DNA of 64,000 nt from Hyphomicrobiales bacterium 4NK60-0047b (lineage in GTDB: Bacteria > Pseudomonadota > Alphaproteobacteria > Rhizobiales > HXMU1428-3). The stretch's first letter is position 1, and the number at the start of each line of letters is the position of its first letter. The stretch is taken from NCBI GenBank assembly GCA_040367435.1, contig BAABWY010000002.1, forward strand, positions 62,001 through 126,000. Direction: 5' to 3'. Under the pieces are notes generated by a model. That model searched no databases, was not told the origin of the DNA, and worked only from the letters and a program-made list of their open reading frames with translations. The translations under genes were made by a program, and so were the position numbers. This document shows, piece by piece, positions 1 through 8,389 of this stretch.

Positions 1-516
1 GGGGCAAACATGCCGAAATGGGACGCAAAGTTAAAACGCCCATTAACTCTTGAGCAACGCATCAATACCTGCCGCACCCAAGGTTTAGGAGCAAAAGAAT
101 GGAAGTGGGAATCAAGTCAAATGCTTTCCATGACTGCTTTCATCCGCAACCTATCCCGTGGTATGCCAATGAATGTTCAAGCCGATGGCCCAATGAAACC
201 ATGGGTCGAAAAGGGTAAAAATATTTATTACACCCGCGTTGGTCAATTAAATATGTCCTGCTCAAATTGTCATGAAGATAATTACGGCAAATATATTCGT
301 GCAGACCATCTAAGTCAGGGTCAATCAAATGGCTTCCCAACTTATCGTCTAAAATGGCAAAAACTAGGTTCACTTCATCGTCGCTTTAAAGGCTGCATGA
401 AAAACATTCGTGCAACTCCTTATAAACCAGGGTCAGATGAATTTGTCGCACTAGAGATTTATCTATCTCAACGCGGCAAAGGCCTGGAAATCGAAACACC
501 AGCTGTGCGTAATTAA
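1..516 (+). CDS. soxA: SoxA, L-cysteine S-thiosulfotransferase c-type cytochrome subunit (5' end outside window)
   Basis: SoxA with SoxX joins thiosulfate oxidatively to the carrier SoxYZ in the periplasm. The reading frame is open from base 1, so the gene starts before the window and the ATG at 10 is internal. The visible C-terminal part carries the haem c motif CSNCH near 259-273 and, further on, RRFKGCMKNIRA, whose Cys is the conserved haem-ligand and active-site cysteine of SoxA. The ending resembles the usual SoxA C-terminus. It is followed by soxB after a 206-base gap holding two hairpins. soxX, soxY and soxZ would be expected upstream, out of view. The family call is strong; whether the complete protein has one or two haems cannot be seen. 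Confidence 0.95.
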   Translation, partial: GANMPKWDAKLKRPLTLEQRINTCRTQGLGAKEWKWESSQMLSMTAFIRNLSRGMPMNVQADGPMKPWVEKGKNIYYTRVGQLNMSCSNCHEDNYGKYIRADHLSQGQSNGFPTYRLKWQKLGSLHRRFKGCMKNIRATPYKPGSDEFVALEIYLSQRGKGLEIETPAVRN

Positions 517-548
517 TTAAGAAATAATTTCAATTGCGCAACCAAGTT

Positions 549-624
549 ATGGGCACAATGAATTGCCCATACCCCTACTTTATCCAAAACCGGGCTCAAG
601 AAATCTCCTATTCGGTTTTGGGTA
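549..624 (+). other. Two stem-loops between soxA and soxB
   Basis: The first stem pairs ATGGGCA (549-555) with TGCCCAT (564-570). The second pairs CCAAAACCG (584-592) with CGGTTTTGG (613-621) and can extend three more pairs outward, including one wobble. Neither is followed by a run of T, so they are not ordinary intrinsic terminators. They could stabilise or process the polycistronic RNA or tune soxB expression. The inverted repeats are seen directly; the function is inferred. Confidence 0.55.
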
Positions 625-722
625 AAGTTTGACCGAAACTTCTGGTAACGAAACTAGTACCGTAATGATGCTCATGGATTGAACTTAAAGTCCGTCCATT
701 ACGAAAAATAAAGGAACCCCAA

Positions 723-2411
723 ATGATATCTCGTCGAGAATTCATGCAAGCATCTGCAGCCCTCGCAGCTATTTACGGCACAACGCCCCCTTTGGGCTCT
801 TTAAACGCCAAACAAAAAATAACAGAAGACGATCTTCTAGGTATGAAACCTTTTGGCAATGTCACTCTAGCTCATCTCACAGATATTCACGCCCAACTCA
901 TGCCTGTTTGGTTTAGAGAACCATCCATTAATCTGGGTGTTGGAGAAGCAGAAGGTAAACCACCTCACCTAACAGGCGAAGACTTTCTAAAACGCTATAA
1001 TATCGAAGCCGGATCCGCCGATGCTTATGCCCTCCAATCAACAGATTTCTTAAAACTTGCAAAGCAATATGGACAGATGGGCGGCATGGATCGTATCGCA
1101 ACCGTATTAAAACGCATTCGGTCTGAGCGCCCTAACAACACCCTCTTCCTGGATGGTGGAGACACCTGGCATGGAAGTTACACAGCCCTTCAAACAAAAG
1201 GCGCTGATATGGTTGAAGTGATGAACGCACTAAAACCAGATGCCATGACAGGCCATTGGGAGTTCACACTTGGTGAAGAGAGAGTTCAGGAAATTGTAGA
1301 TAGCTTGCCCTTTGCTTTCCTTGGCGCAAATATTTTTAACAATGAATGGGAAGAACCCGCATTTGATGCCGTAAAAATGTTCGAAAGAGGCGGCGCTAAA
1401 ATCGCTGTGATCGGTCAGGCATTTCCATACACCCCCATTGCCAACCCCCGTTGGATGGTACCAAACTGGTCTTTCGGCATCCGTGAAGATGAGATCAGAA
1501 AGCAAGTTCAAAGTGCTCGTGACAAAGGCGCAAACCTGGTTGTTCTCTTATCTCATAATGGCTTTGACGTTGATAGAAAAGTTGCAAGCCGTGTAAAAGG
1601 CATCGATGTCATCCTTTGCGGACACACCCACGACGCAATGCCAGAGCCGTTAAAAGTTGGCAACACATTGCTCGTTGCCAGTGGCTCAAACGGCAAGTTC
1701 ATCTCAAGACTAGATCTCGATGTTGATAAATCCGGTGTCAAAGGTTTTAAATTCCGCCTCATTCCAATCTTCTCTGATGTCTTAACACCAGATAAAGATA
1801 TGACGGCCTTGGTCAAAAAAGTTCGCAGCCCCTATGAGAAAGAATTAAACCGCGTTGTAGGGCAAGCTGATGGACTTCTCTATCGCAGAGGTAATTTCAA
1901 TGGCACAGTCGATGATCTTATTTGCGATGCTCTATTAGAAGAGCGAGACGCAGAAATTGCATTATCACCGGGCTTCCGTTGGGGACCTAGCTTATTACCT
2001 GGTCAAAAAATCACTGTTGAAGATATCCACAATGTCTGCGCGATGACCTACCCCGCCGCCTATAGAACCAACATGACTGGCAAGCAATTAAAAGACATTT
2101 TCGAAGATGTTGCAGATAACCTCTTCAACCCAGACCCATACTATCAACAAGGCGGTGATATGGTACGTGTTGGCGGCCTTGGTTACACAATTGATCCTAA
2201 GAAGAAAATTGGTGAACGCATCACCAACATGACAGAACTAAAAACCAACACACCCATTGATATGAAAAAAGAATATGTGGTCGCCGGTTGGGCCAGTGTG
2301 AATAAAGATACACAAGGACCTCCAATCTGGGATGTGATTGAAAAATATCTCGCCAATCACACACCTGTTCAAGTCAAAGCTAACGACGGAATAAAAGTAC
2401 TCGGTATGTAA
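723..2411 (+). CDS. soxB: SoxB, thiosulfohydrolase of the Sox system
   Basis: SoxB hydrolyses the terminal sulfonate from SoxYZ-bound thiosulfonate to release sulfate; it is a periplasmic dinuclear-metal enzyme of the 5'-nucleotidase/metallophosphatase fold. The 562-residue protein starts with a twin-arginine signal (SRREFMQASAAL), consistent with folded Tat export. Metal-binding motifs are in order: TDIHAQLMP near residue 53, DGGDTWHGS near 144, GHWEF near 176, SHNGFD near 278 and CGHTHDAMPEP near 300. The C-terminal domain is complete and the length is typical for SoxB. The start is preceded by an AAGGA-type ribosome binding site about eight bases upstream. It lies between soxA and soxC in the standard order. 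Confidence 0.97.
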   Translation: MISRREFMQASAALAAIYGTTPPLGSLNAKQKITEDDLLGMKPFGNVTLAHLTDIHAQLMPVWFREPSINLGVGEAEGKPPHLTGEDFLKRYNIEAGSADAYALQSTDFLKLAKQYGQMGGMDRIATVLKRIRSERPNNTLFLDGGDTWHGSYTALQTKGADMVEVMNALKPDAMTGHWEFTLGEERVQEIVDSLPFAFLGANIFNNEWEEPAFDAVKMFERGGAKIAVIGQAFPYTPIANPRWMVPNWSFGIREDEIRKQVQSARDKGANLVVLLSHNGFDVDRKVASRVKGIDVILCGHTHDAMPEPLKVGNTLLVASGSNGKFISRLDLDVDKSGVKGFKFRLIPIFSDVLTPDKDMTALVKKVRSPYEKELNRVVGQADGLLYRRGNFNGTVDDLICDALLEERDAEIALSPGFRWGPSLLPGQKITVEDIHNVCAMTYPAAYRTNMTGKQLKDIFEDVADNLFNPDPYYQQGGDMVRVGGLGYTIDPKKKIGERITNMTELKTNTPIDMKKEYVVAGWASVNKDTQGPPIWDVIEKYLANHTPVQVKANDGIKVLGM

Positions 2412-2490
2412 AAAACACCGAACATATAGTTTTTTATTTATCTAAATATATGCAAATTTACGCATGCAAGCATCTTCAAGGAGGAGTGCT

Positions 2491-3795
2491 ATGACAACGA
2501 AGCTTAACAAACCAGAGCTAAGCCGCAGAGCGCTGCTAAAGTCAGCAGCAGCAGGTAGTGTAACTTTGGCTGCAAGTGCTACAGTCACTACAGGGGCGAC
2601 TACAGCCGCAAAAGCTCTAGAAAAAGAAACAAAAGAAAACCCAATCACAACCAAGCAAGACTGGAACCAAGTCCTTGGAGATGGTGTTGATGCCAACCCT
2701 TATGGCAAACCATCTGAATATGAAAAAAATGTCATTCGTAGAAGCGTTCCCTGGCTAACCGCCTCCCCAGAAAGTTCTATAAACTTCACTCCCCTACATG
2801 AATTAGATGGCATCATCACACCCAACGGCCTTTGTTTTGAGCGTCACCATGCCGGCATCGCTGAAGTTGACCCAACAGAACACCGCCTGATGATCAATGG
2901 CTTAGTCGACAAACCGCTTGTCTTCACAATGGAAGATCTAAAACGTTTCCCACGTACTAATAAAATCTACTTCCTAGAGTGTGCGGCAAATTCTGGTATG
3001 GAATGGCGCGGTGCTCAGCTGAATGGCTGCCAATTTACACACGGCATGATCCACTGTGTAAATTACACAGGCGTCCTATTAAAAGACATCCTCGCGGAAG
3101 CCGGCTTAAAAACAAATGCCAAATGGTTGATGCCAGAAGGGGCCGACGCCTCCGGCATGAACAGATCTGTCCCAATTGAAAAAGCCTTAAAAGATTGCAT
3201 GGTCGCATTCAAAATGAACGGTGAAGCCCTCCGCCCAGAGCAAGGCTATCCACTTCGTCTAGTCATCCCAGGCTGGGAAGGTAATATGTGGGTCAAATGG
3301 TTACGCCGAATTGAAGTGGGTGACATGCCATGGCACGCTCGCGAAGAAACCTCTAAATATACAGATCTAATGGAAAACGGCAAAGCCCGTCGTTTCACCT
3401 GGGAAATGGATTGCAAGTCCATTATCACCAACCCAAGCCCGCAAGCCCCTATCACTCATGGCAAAGGACACACAGTCCTGACAGGGCTAGCCTGGTCAGG
3501 TCGCGGTACAATTGACCGTGTTGACATCACGTTAGATGGCGGCAAAAACTGGCAAAAAGCCCGTATTGACGGCCCAAGTCTGGATAAAGCATTACACCGT
3601 TTTTACTTCGAATTTGAATGGGACGGCCGCCCTCTCTTACTACAATCAAGAGCGATCGATTCAACTGGTTACATCCAGCCAACCAAAGATGAGCTACGTG
3701 AAGTTCGTGGCACAAATTCAATTTATCATAATAATGGCATTCAAACTTGGCATGTCAACGGAAAGGGAGAAGCTGAAAATGTTGAAATTTCCTAA
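2491..3795 (+). CDS. soxC: SoxC, molybdenum sulfane/sulfite dehydrogenase subunit
   Basis: SoxC is the molybdopterin subunit of sulfane dehydrogenase SoxCD, which oxidises the sulfane sulfur left on SoxYZ. The ATG at 2491 follows AAGGAGGAG with ideal spacing, so it is preferred over the in-frame ATG at 2464. The product has about 434 residues, a Tat-type leader (LSRRALLKSAAAGS), an oxidoreductase molybdopterin domain with the Mo-ligating cysteine in FLECAANSG, and a C-terminal Mo-co dimerisation domain. Presence of soxC with soxD predicts complete oxidation of thiosulfate to sulfate rather than sulfur-globule storage. Its stop codon lies inside the start of soxD, a 17-base overlap that suggests translational coupling. 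Confidence 0.96.
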   Translation: MTTKLNKPELSRRALLKSAAAGSVTLAASATVTTGATTAAKALEKETKENPITTKQDWNQVLGDGVDANPYGKPSEYEKNVIRRSVPWLTASPESSINFTPLHELDGIITPNGLCFERHHAGIAEVDPTEHRLMINGLVDKPLVFTMEDLKRFPRTNKIYFLECAANSGMEWRGAQLNGCQFTHGMIHCVNYTGVLLKDILAEAGLKTNAKWLMPEGADASGMNRSVPIEKALKDCMVAFKMNGEALRPEQGYPLRLVIPGWEGNMWVKWLRRIEVGDMPWHAREETSKYTDLMENGKARRFTWEMDCKSIITNPSPQAPITHGKGHTVLTGLAWSGRGTIDRVDITLDGGKNWQKARIDGPSLDKALHRFYFEFEWDGRPLLLQSRAIDSTGYIQPTKDELREVRGTNSIYHNNGIQTWHVNGKGEAENVEIS

Positions 3796-4432
3796 AACTC
3801 TATCAATTGTTTTTTGTTCTCTTTTATTTGGGGCACCCGTTTTCGCAGGCGAACTAAACCTCGGCCGTGAAGCAACAAAAGCCGAGATCAAAGCCTGGGA
3901 CATTGATGTCCGCCCCGACGGTCAAGGATTACCCGAAGGTAAAGGCACAGTTGAAAAAGGCGAACAAGTTTTTTCAGAGCAATGCGCTGCTTGTCATGGT
4001 GACTTTGGTGAAGGTGTCGATAGATGGCCGGTTTTAGCTGGCGGCTTGGGTACAATCAAAGGCGATGATCCTGTTAAAACCGTTGGATCATATTGGCCAT
4101 ACGCCTCAACTGTTTTTGACTATATTTATCGAGCAATGCCATTTGGCAACGCTCAGTCACTCAGCCCTGATGAAGTATATGCTGTTACCGCTTACATTCT
4201 TTATTTAAATGAAATTGTCGCGGAAGACTTTGAGCTATCAAAAAAGAATTTCACATCTATAAAGATGCCAAATGAGAAAAACTTCTTTGCAGATCCAAGG
4301 CCAGATACACCTTCGAGAAGCAAGAAAAAACCTTGCATGAAAAACTGCAAGAAAGAAGTTAAGATAACCAAACGAGCACGGATAATAAACGTAACTCCTG
4401 AGGAAGATAAAAAAACAGCTGCTAAAGAATAA
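3779..4432 (+). CDS. soxD: SoxD, c-type cytochrome subunit of sulfane dehydrogenase (short, single visible haem site)
   Basis: SoxD takes electrons from SoxC and passes them to the respiratory chain in the periplasm. The start chosen is the ATG at 3779, preceded by AAGGGAGAAG and giving a clean Sec signal peptide (LSIVFCSLLFGAPVFAGE). The in-frame region further upstream is only the shadow of soxC. The 217-residue product has one haem motif, CAACHGDFGEG, and a likely axial Met in YRAMPFGNAQSL. Classical SoxD proteins, as in Paracoccus, are about 380 residues with two haem domains. This one keeps only the first and ends in a lysine-rich tail (SRSKKKPCMKNCKKE). An intrinsic terminator follows. 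Confidence 0.9.
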   Translation: MLKFPKTLSIVFCSLLFGAPVFAGELNLGREATKAEIKAWDIDVRPDGQGLPEGKGTVEKGEQVFSEQCAACHGDFGEGVDRWPVLAGGLGTIKGDDPVKTVGSYWPYASTVFDYIYRAMPFGNAQSLSPDEVYAVTAYILYLNEIVAEDFELSKKNFTSIKMPNEKNFFADPRPDTPSRSKKKPCMKNCKKEVKITKRARIINVTPEEDKKTAAKE

Positions 4433-4439
4433 AGTTTAA

Positions 4440-4471
4440 GGCTCAAAAGTTATTTTGAGCCTTTTATTTTT
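4440..4471 (+). terminator. Intrinsic terminator after soxD
   Basis: GGCTCAAAA (4440-4448) pairs perfectly with TTTTGAGCC (4453-4461) across a four-base loop and is followed by a T-rich run. It ends the soxABCD transcript or attenuates readthrough into the SoxH-like gene 27 bases later. Confidence 0.85.
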
Positions 4472-4497
4472 CAAAGGAAAAACAAAGGGGGAAGACA

Positions 4498-5466
4498 ATG
4501 AAATTAAAATTTTTAAATCAACTCATCATGATCATAGCCATCACGATCGGAATGCTAACTTCATCAGTGCAAGCAAGCCAATCCATTAAAGATCAATACC
4601 CAAACTCAATGCTTTATTCAAAACCCATTGAAGTCATCCCGAATGTGTGGTCAGCCATTGGCACAAGCGGCCCCCCTCTTTATGACAATGCAGGCCACAA
4701 CAACAACCTCTCCTTTATTGTCACAGGTGACGGTGTCATTGTTATTAATGGCGGCGCGTCTTATCTTTTAGCCAAAGCACTACATGATGAAATTAAAACA
4801 ATTACCAAACAACCAGTAAAACTTATCATCAATGAAAATGGTCAGGGCCATGCCATGCTCGGCAATTCATACTGGGCAGAACAAAACGTTCCAATTCTAG
4901 CACACACTGAAGCAAAAGCTGAATTTAAAGAACACGGCTATGACAGCTTATCCAATCATCAAAATGTCATTAAAGAAAAATCAAAAGGCACAAAAGTCCA
5001 CCTGCCAACAGAAACCTTCGAAGGCAAAAAAATAATTACAATGGGATCTTACACCATCGAAGTTATTAATTTTGGCCCAGCTCATTCACCTGGTGACATT
5101 TCAGTTTGGCTTCCCAAACAAAGATTAATCATCACCGGCGATATGGCCTTCCATGAACGTTTACTTGCTATTTTTCCAGACACAGAAGTATCTAATTGGA
5201 TAGAAAGCTGGGATAAAATGGAAAAATTAAAACCACTTTATGTCATCCCAGGCCATGGCCACCCAACAAATCTTGATCAAGTCAGAAAGTACACCAAAGA
5301 TTATCTGCTGTTCCTAAAAGGCAAAGTAAAAAAACTCATCGACGACGGCGGGACTTTACAAGACAGTTATAGCATCGATCAAAGCCCATACGCCCACCTC
5401 GACACATTCAAAGAATTAGCAAAAAAGAACGCAGGCCGCTTATTTGAACAATTAGAGTTCGAATAA
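4498..5466 (+). CDS. SoxH-like periplasmic MBL-fold metallo-hydrolase
   Basis: This 322-residue protein has a Sec signal peptide (about residues 1-26, ending SSVQA-SQS) and a metallo-beta-lactamase fold. It resembles SoxH, an accessory protein found beside sox genes whose substrate is not established. The usual HxHxDH zinc motif is replaced by NENGQGHAMLGN (residues about 112-123). Other fold landmarks remain: FGPAHSPGDISVWLP, ITGDMAFH and PGHGHPT. One metal site may therefore be lost or changed. The ATG follows AAAGGGGGA. It sits between the soxD terminator and the promoter region of the persulfide gene group, so it may be transcribed with sox by readthrough. MBL fold is certain; SoxH orthology is likely. 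Confidence 0.8.
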   Translation: MKLKFLNQLIMIIAITIGMLTSSVQASQSIKDQYPNSMLYSKPIEVIPNVWSAIGTSGPPLYDNAGHNNNLSFIVTGDGVIVINGGASYLLAKALHDEIKTITKQPVKLIINENGQGHAMLGNSYWAEQNVPILAHTEAKAEFKEHGYDSLSNHQNVIKEKSKGTKVHLPTETFEGKKIITMGSYTIEVINFGPAHSPGDISVWLPKQRLIITGDMAFHERLLAIFPDTEVSNWIESWDKMEKLKPLYVIPGHGHPTNLDQVRKYTKDYLLFLKGKVKKLIDDGGTLQDSYSIDQSPYAHLDTFKELAKKNAGRLFEQLEFE

Positions 5467-5517
5467 TAAATAACATCACGCCGAATTCAGGCGGGAGTTC
5501 ACTTCCCATACTGAAAC

Positions 5518-5717
5518 GATGAGACAGTCTCTAAAATGTGAATTAATCAATTAAACTTCCCCTCTGATTAGCCATTCACAAGAGAAACAAAAACCTTCTC
5601 CCTCCCTCAATAGAGACTGTCTCATCAAAATCTTTCCCCTTCATCAAAAAAACTAATCAAAAAAACGCGCCTCTTATACTTGTATTTTGAATATAAGTTA
5701 TATATAAACACTTATAT
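5518..5717 (+). promoter_or_regulatory. Regulatory region with paired GAGAC-N-GTCTC palindromes and CTTATA/TATAAG repeats
   Basis: GAGACAGTCTC at 5521-5531 and GAGACTGTCTC at 5613-5623 are each 11-base palindromes. With flanks they make a perfect 15-base inverted repeat (5518-5532 and 5612-5626). Centre-to-centre spacing is 92 bases. Closer to the gene, CTTATA (5673-5678), ATATAAGT (5691-5698) and ACTTATAT (5710-5717) form a second set of inverted repeats just before the persulfide dioxygenase start. The layout suggests two operator types controlling the sulfide/persulfide genes, possibly with looping between the outer pair. The repressor is unknown, and no ArsR-type SqrR/BigR gene lies in the window. 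Confidence 0.6.
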
Positions 5718-5738
5718 ATGCAGACAGAGGAATGTACC

Positions 5739-6626
5739 ATGACCCAATATCCCGTGACTATGAACATCACTCCGGAGATCACTCCGTTTTTTGACCCTGC
5801 AACAAACACAATAAGCTATATCGTCAAAGATCCATCAACGAACCATTGCGCAATCATAGATTCAGTCATGGATATTGATTATGCCGCAGGGTCTATCAGC
5901 TACACGCACGCAGACGCAATGATAGATCACCTCAAGAAAAATGACTTAACTCTTGATTGGATCATTGAAACCCACGTTCACGCTGACCACCTCTCGGCTG
6001 CCCCTTACATCCAGGAAAAATGCGGCGGTAAAATTGGCATTGGTGAAAACATCCTCATAGTCCAAGACACCTTCGGTAAATATTTCAATGAAGGCACTGA
6101 ATTCCAAAGAGATGGCTCACAATTTGACGCACTCTTTCAAGATGGTGACAAATATTCAATTGGTGAAATGGAAAGCTTTGCCATGTTCACACCTGGTCAC
6201 ACACCAGCTTGCATGGTCCATGTTATAGGAAACGCCGCTTTTGTTGGTGACACCCTTTTCATGCCTGATGGCGGTTCCGCTAGAGCAGATTTCCCCGGCG
6301 GTGACGCAGGCCAGCTTTATGATTCAATTCAAAAACTATTAAGTCTACCAGATGATATGCGCCTCTTCATGTGCCACGACTATGGCCCGAACGGTCGCAA
6401 CATAAAATGGGAAACAACAGTAGCAGAAGAAAAGCAGCACAACATTCATGTCGGTCACGGCAAAACCAAAGAAGAGTTTGTAAAATTAAGAACAGAGCGA
6501 GATGCAACTTTAGACATGCCAACTCTGATCATCCCGTCTTTACAAGTCAACATGAGAGCTGGCGAAGTTCCAAAAGATAAAGAAGGCAACCCAATGCTAA
6601 AAGTCCCTATTAAAGGTCTCAACTAA
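5739..6626 (+). CDS. Persulfide dioxygenase-like MBL protein (ETHE1/Blh type)
   Basis: Enzymes of this type oxidise glutathione persulfide to sulfite in the cytoplasm with a mononuclear iron. The start at 5739 follows AGAGGA with eight-base spacing and is preferred over the upstream ATG at 5718, which lies in an operator-like repeat. The 295-residue product has the metal motif THVHADH (about residues 78-84), FTPGHTPACMVHV, GDTLFMPDGGSARADFPGG and CHDYGP. The GSARADF motif is typical of the Blh/ETHE1 branch. It lies 60 bases before the DUF442-SQR gene, which would generate its persulfide substrate. Export is unlikely because no signal peptide is present. Confidence 0.9.
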   Translation: MTQYPVTMNITPEITPFFDPATNTISYIVKDPSTNHCAIIDSVMDIDYAAGSISYTHADAMIDHLKKNDLTLDWIIETHVHADHLSAAPYIQEKCGGKIGIGENILIVQDTFGKYFNEGTEFQRDGSQFDALFQDGDKYSIGEMESFAMFTPGHTPACMVHVIGNAAFVGDTLFMPDGGSARADFPGGDAGQLYDSIQKLLSLPDDMRLFMCHDYGPNGRNIKWETTVAEEKQHNIHVGHGKTKEEFVKLRTERDATLDMPTLIIPSLQVNMRAGEVPKDKEGNPMLKVPIKGLN

Positions 6627-6686
6627 AGCATTAGCAAAAAACAAAACCTCAACCTTCACCTAACCAAAGTAACTAGGACCTCACTT

Positions 6687-8369
6687 ATGGATATTAAAAC
6701 AATTGATGAAGCTCTCTCGGTCAGCCCTCAAATACAACTTGAAGATATGCCTGAAATAGAAAAACTCGGTTTTAAATCCATCATCTGCAATCGCCCAGAT
6801 GGAGAAGGCTCCGATCAGCCAACGGTTACAGAAATTAAAAATGCAGCCGAAAAACTAGGCATCTCAGTTCATTACTTACCCATAACTCAAGGGAAAGTCA
6901 GAGATGAAGATGCAGAAGAGTTTGCAAAATTACTAGGTGGATTGAGCTCCCCCACACTTGCCTATTGCAGAACAGGAACCCGCTCAACAACGCTCTGGGC
7001 TCTAAGCCAAAGCGCAAAAGGAAAAGATCTTCACTCAATTTTAGAAATCACGAAAGCTGCTGGATACAATATGTCTGGTGTGATACGGCGCATTGCAAAT
7101 GGTGGCCAGACACCTACCGAAGAAGGTGATGTGTCACACGACATTGTCATCATTGGCGGTGGTTCAGGTGGCATAGCAGCTGCCTCAAGCCTTTTAAACA
7201 GAGATAAAAATCTTGATATCTGCATTATAGATCCAGCAGACACCCATTATTACCAACCAGGTTGGACTATGGTCGGCGGCGGCATTTTCAATGCCAAACA
7301 AACCGCAAAACCCTTAGCAGCCCTCATCCCCAAAGGTGTTCACTGGATTAAAGCCGCTGCCTCTGCATTTGAGCCTGAAAATAATGCTGTCATTCTCGAC
7401 GGTTGCCGCGTTGTTAAATACAAGCAACTCATCGTGGCACCTGGTTTAAAATTAAATTGGAATGCAATTGAAGGTCTGGTCGAAACCTTAGGAAAAAATG
7501 GTGTGACCTCAAATTATAGATACGACCTCGCCCCTTACACATGGGAACTTGTAAAAAGTTTAAAATCTGGACGCGCTCTCTTCACTCAGCCCCCCATGCC
7601 AATTAAATGCGCCGGCGCTCCGCAAAAAGCCATGTACCTCTCGGGTGACCATTGGTTCAAAGAACAAGTCCTTAATAATATAGATATAGAGTTTTATAAT
7701 GCAGGTGGAGTTCTCTTTGGTGTCAAAGATTACGTACCAGCCCTAATGAAGTATATTGAAAAATATAATGTGGACACACGCTTCACACACAATCTAGTAA
7801 AAATTGATGGCCCCTCTAAAACGGCCTGGTTCAATAAGACGGATAGTGATGGCAACAGCGAATTGATTGAAACAACATTCGATATGATCCACGTGGTTCC
7901 TCCACAAACCACACCAGATTTCATACGTGTAAGCCCTCTCGTTGACGAAGCTGGTTGGGTTGATATTGATCCCAAAACATTGCGACACAAAACTTATGAA
8001 AACATCTGGTCCATAGGTGATGTTATGAACGCACCTAATGCAAAAACTGCAGCAGCAGTTAGAAAACAAGCCCCTATCGTTGCAAGCAATCTCCTTTCAA
8101 CTATGGGAAATAAAAAAATTAAAAATAACGGCGTTGCTCATTATGATGGATATGGCTCCTGCCCACTCACGGTTGAACGTGGTAAAATCGTATTAGCTGA
8201 ATTTGGCTATGGTGGAGTTTTATTACCAAGTTTTCCTGAATGGGCACTTGATGGCAAGAAACCAAGCCGGGCCGCATGGTTTTTAAAAGAATCTATGCTA
8301 CCTCCAATTTATTGGAAAGCTATGCTGCGCGGCAAGGAGTGGATGGCAAAACCAGAAATCGTCGGCTAA
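6687..8369 (+). CDS. DUF442 phosphatase-like domain fused to sulfide:quinone oxidoreductase
   Basis: The 560-residue protein joins two units. Residues 1 to about 115 are a DUF442 (Blh N-terminal, tyrosine-phosphatase/rhodanese-like) domain with the loop CRTGTRS (Cys94-Arg99). Residues from about 150 onward are an FAD-dependent sulfide:quinone oxidoreductase with IIGGGSGGIAAA, YYQPGWTMVGGG, the redox-cysteine motifs IKCAGAPQK and GYGSCPL, and the FAD-binding IWSIGDVMNAPNAKTAAA. The second unit oxidises sulfide to persulfide and passes electrons to quinone at the membrane. The C-terminal segment rich in Pro and Trp is likely the membrane anchor. DUF442-SQR fusions are known. The persulfide dioxygenase upstream and SulP transporter downstream fit one pathway. 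Confidence 0.92.
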   Translation: MDIKTIDEALSVSPQIQLEDMPEIEKLGFKSIICNRPDGEGSDQPTVTEIKNAAEKLGISVHYLPITQGKVRDEDAEEFAKLLGGLSSPTLAYCRTGTRSTTLWALSQSAKGKDLHSILEITKAAGYNMSGVIRRIANGGQTPTEEGDVSHDIVIIGGGSGGIAAASSLLNRDKNLDICIIDPADTHYYQPGWTMVGGGIFNAKQTAKPLAALIPKGVHWIKAAASAFEPENNAVILDGCRVVKYKQLIVAPGLKLNWNAIEGLVETLGKNGVTSNYRYDLAPYTWELVKSLKSGRALFTQPPMPIKCAGAPQKAMYLSGDHWFKEQVLNNIDIEFYNAGGVLFGVKDYVPALMKYIEKYNVDTRFTHNLVKIDGPSKTAWFNKTDSDGNSELIETTFDMIHVVPPQTTPDFIRVSPLVDEAGWVDIDPKTLRHKTYENIWSIGDVMNAPNAKTAAAVRKQAPIVASNLLSTMGNKKIKNNGVAHYDGYGSCPLTVERGKIVLAEFGYGGVLLPSFPEWALDGKKPSRAAWFLKESMLPPIYWKAMLRGKEWMAKPEIVG

Positions 8370-8389
8370 CAAATAGGATCATCAATCAA

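Noticed and set aside
3536-3778. Longer N-terminus for SoxD
   Set aside because: The extension is the out-of-frame shadow of soxC; the signal peptide begins at the ATG at 3779.
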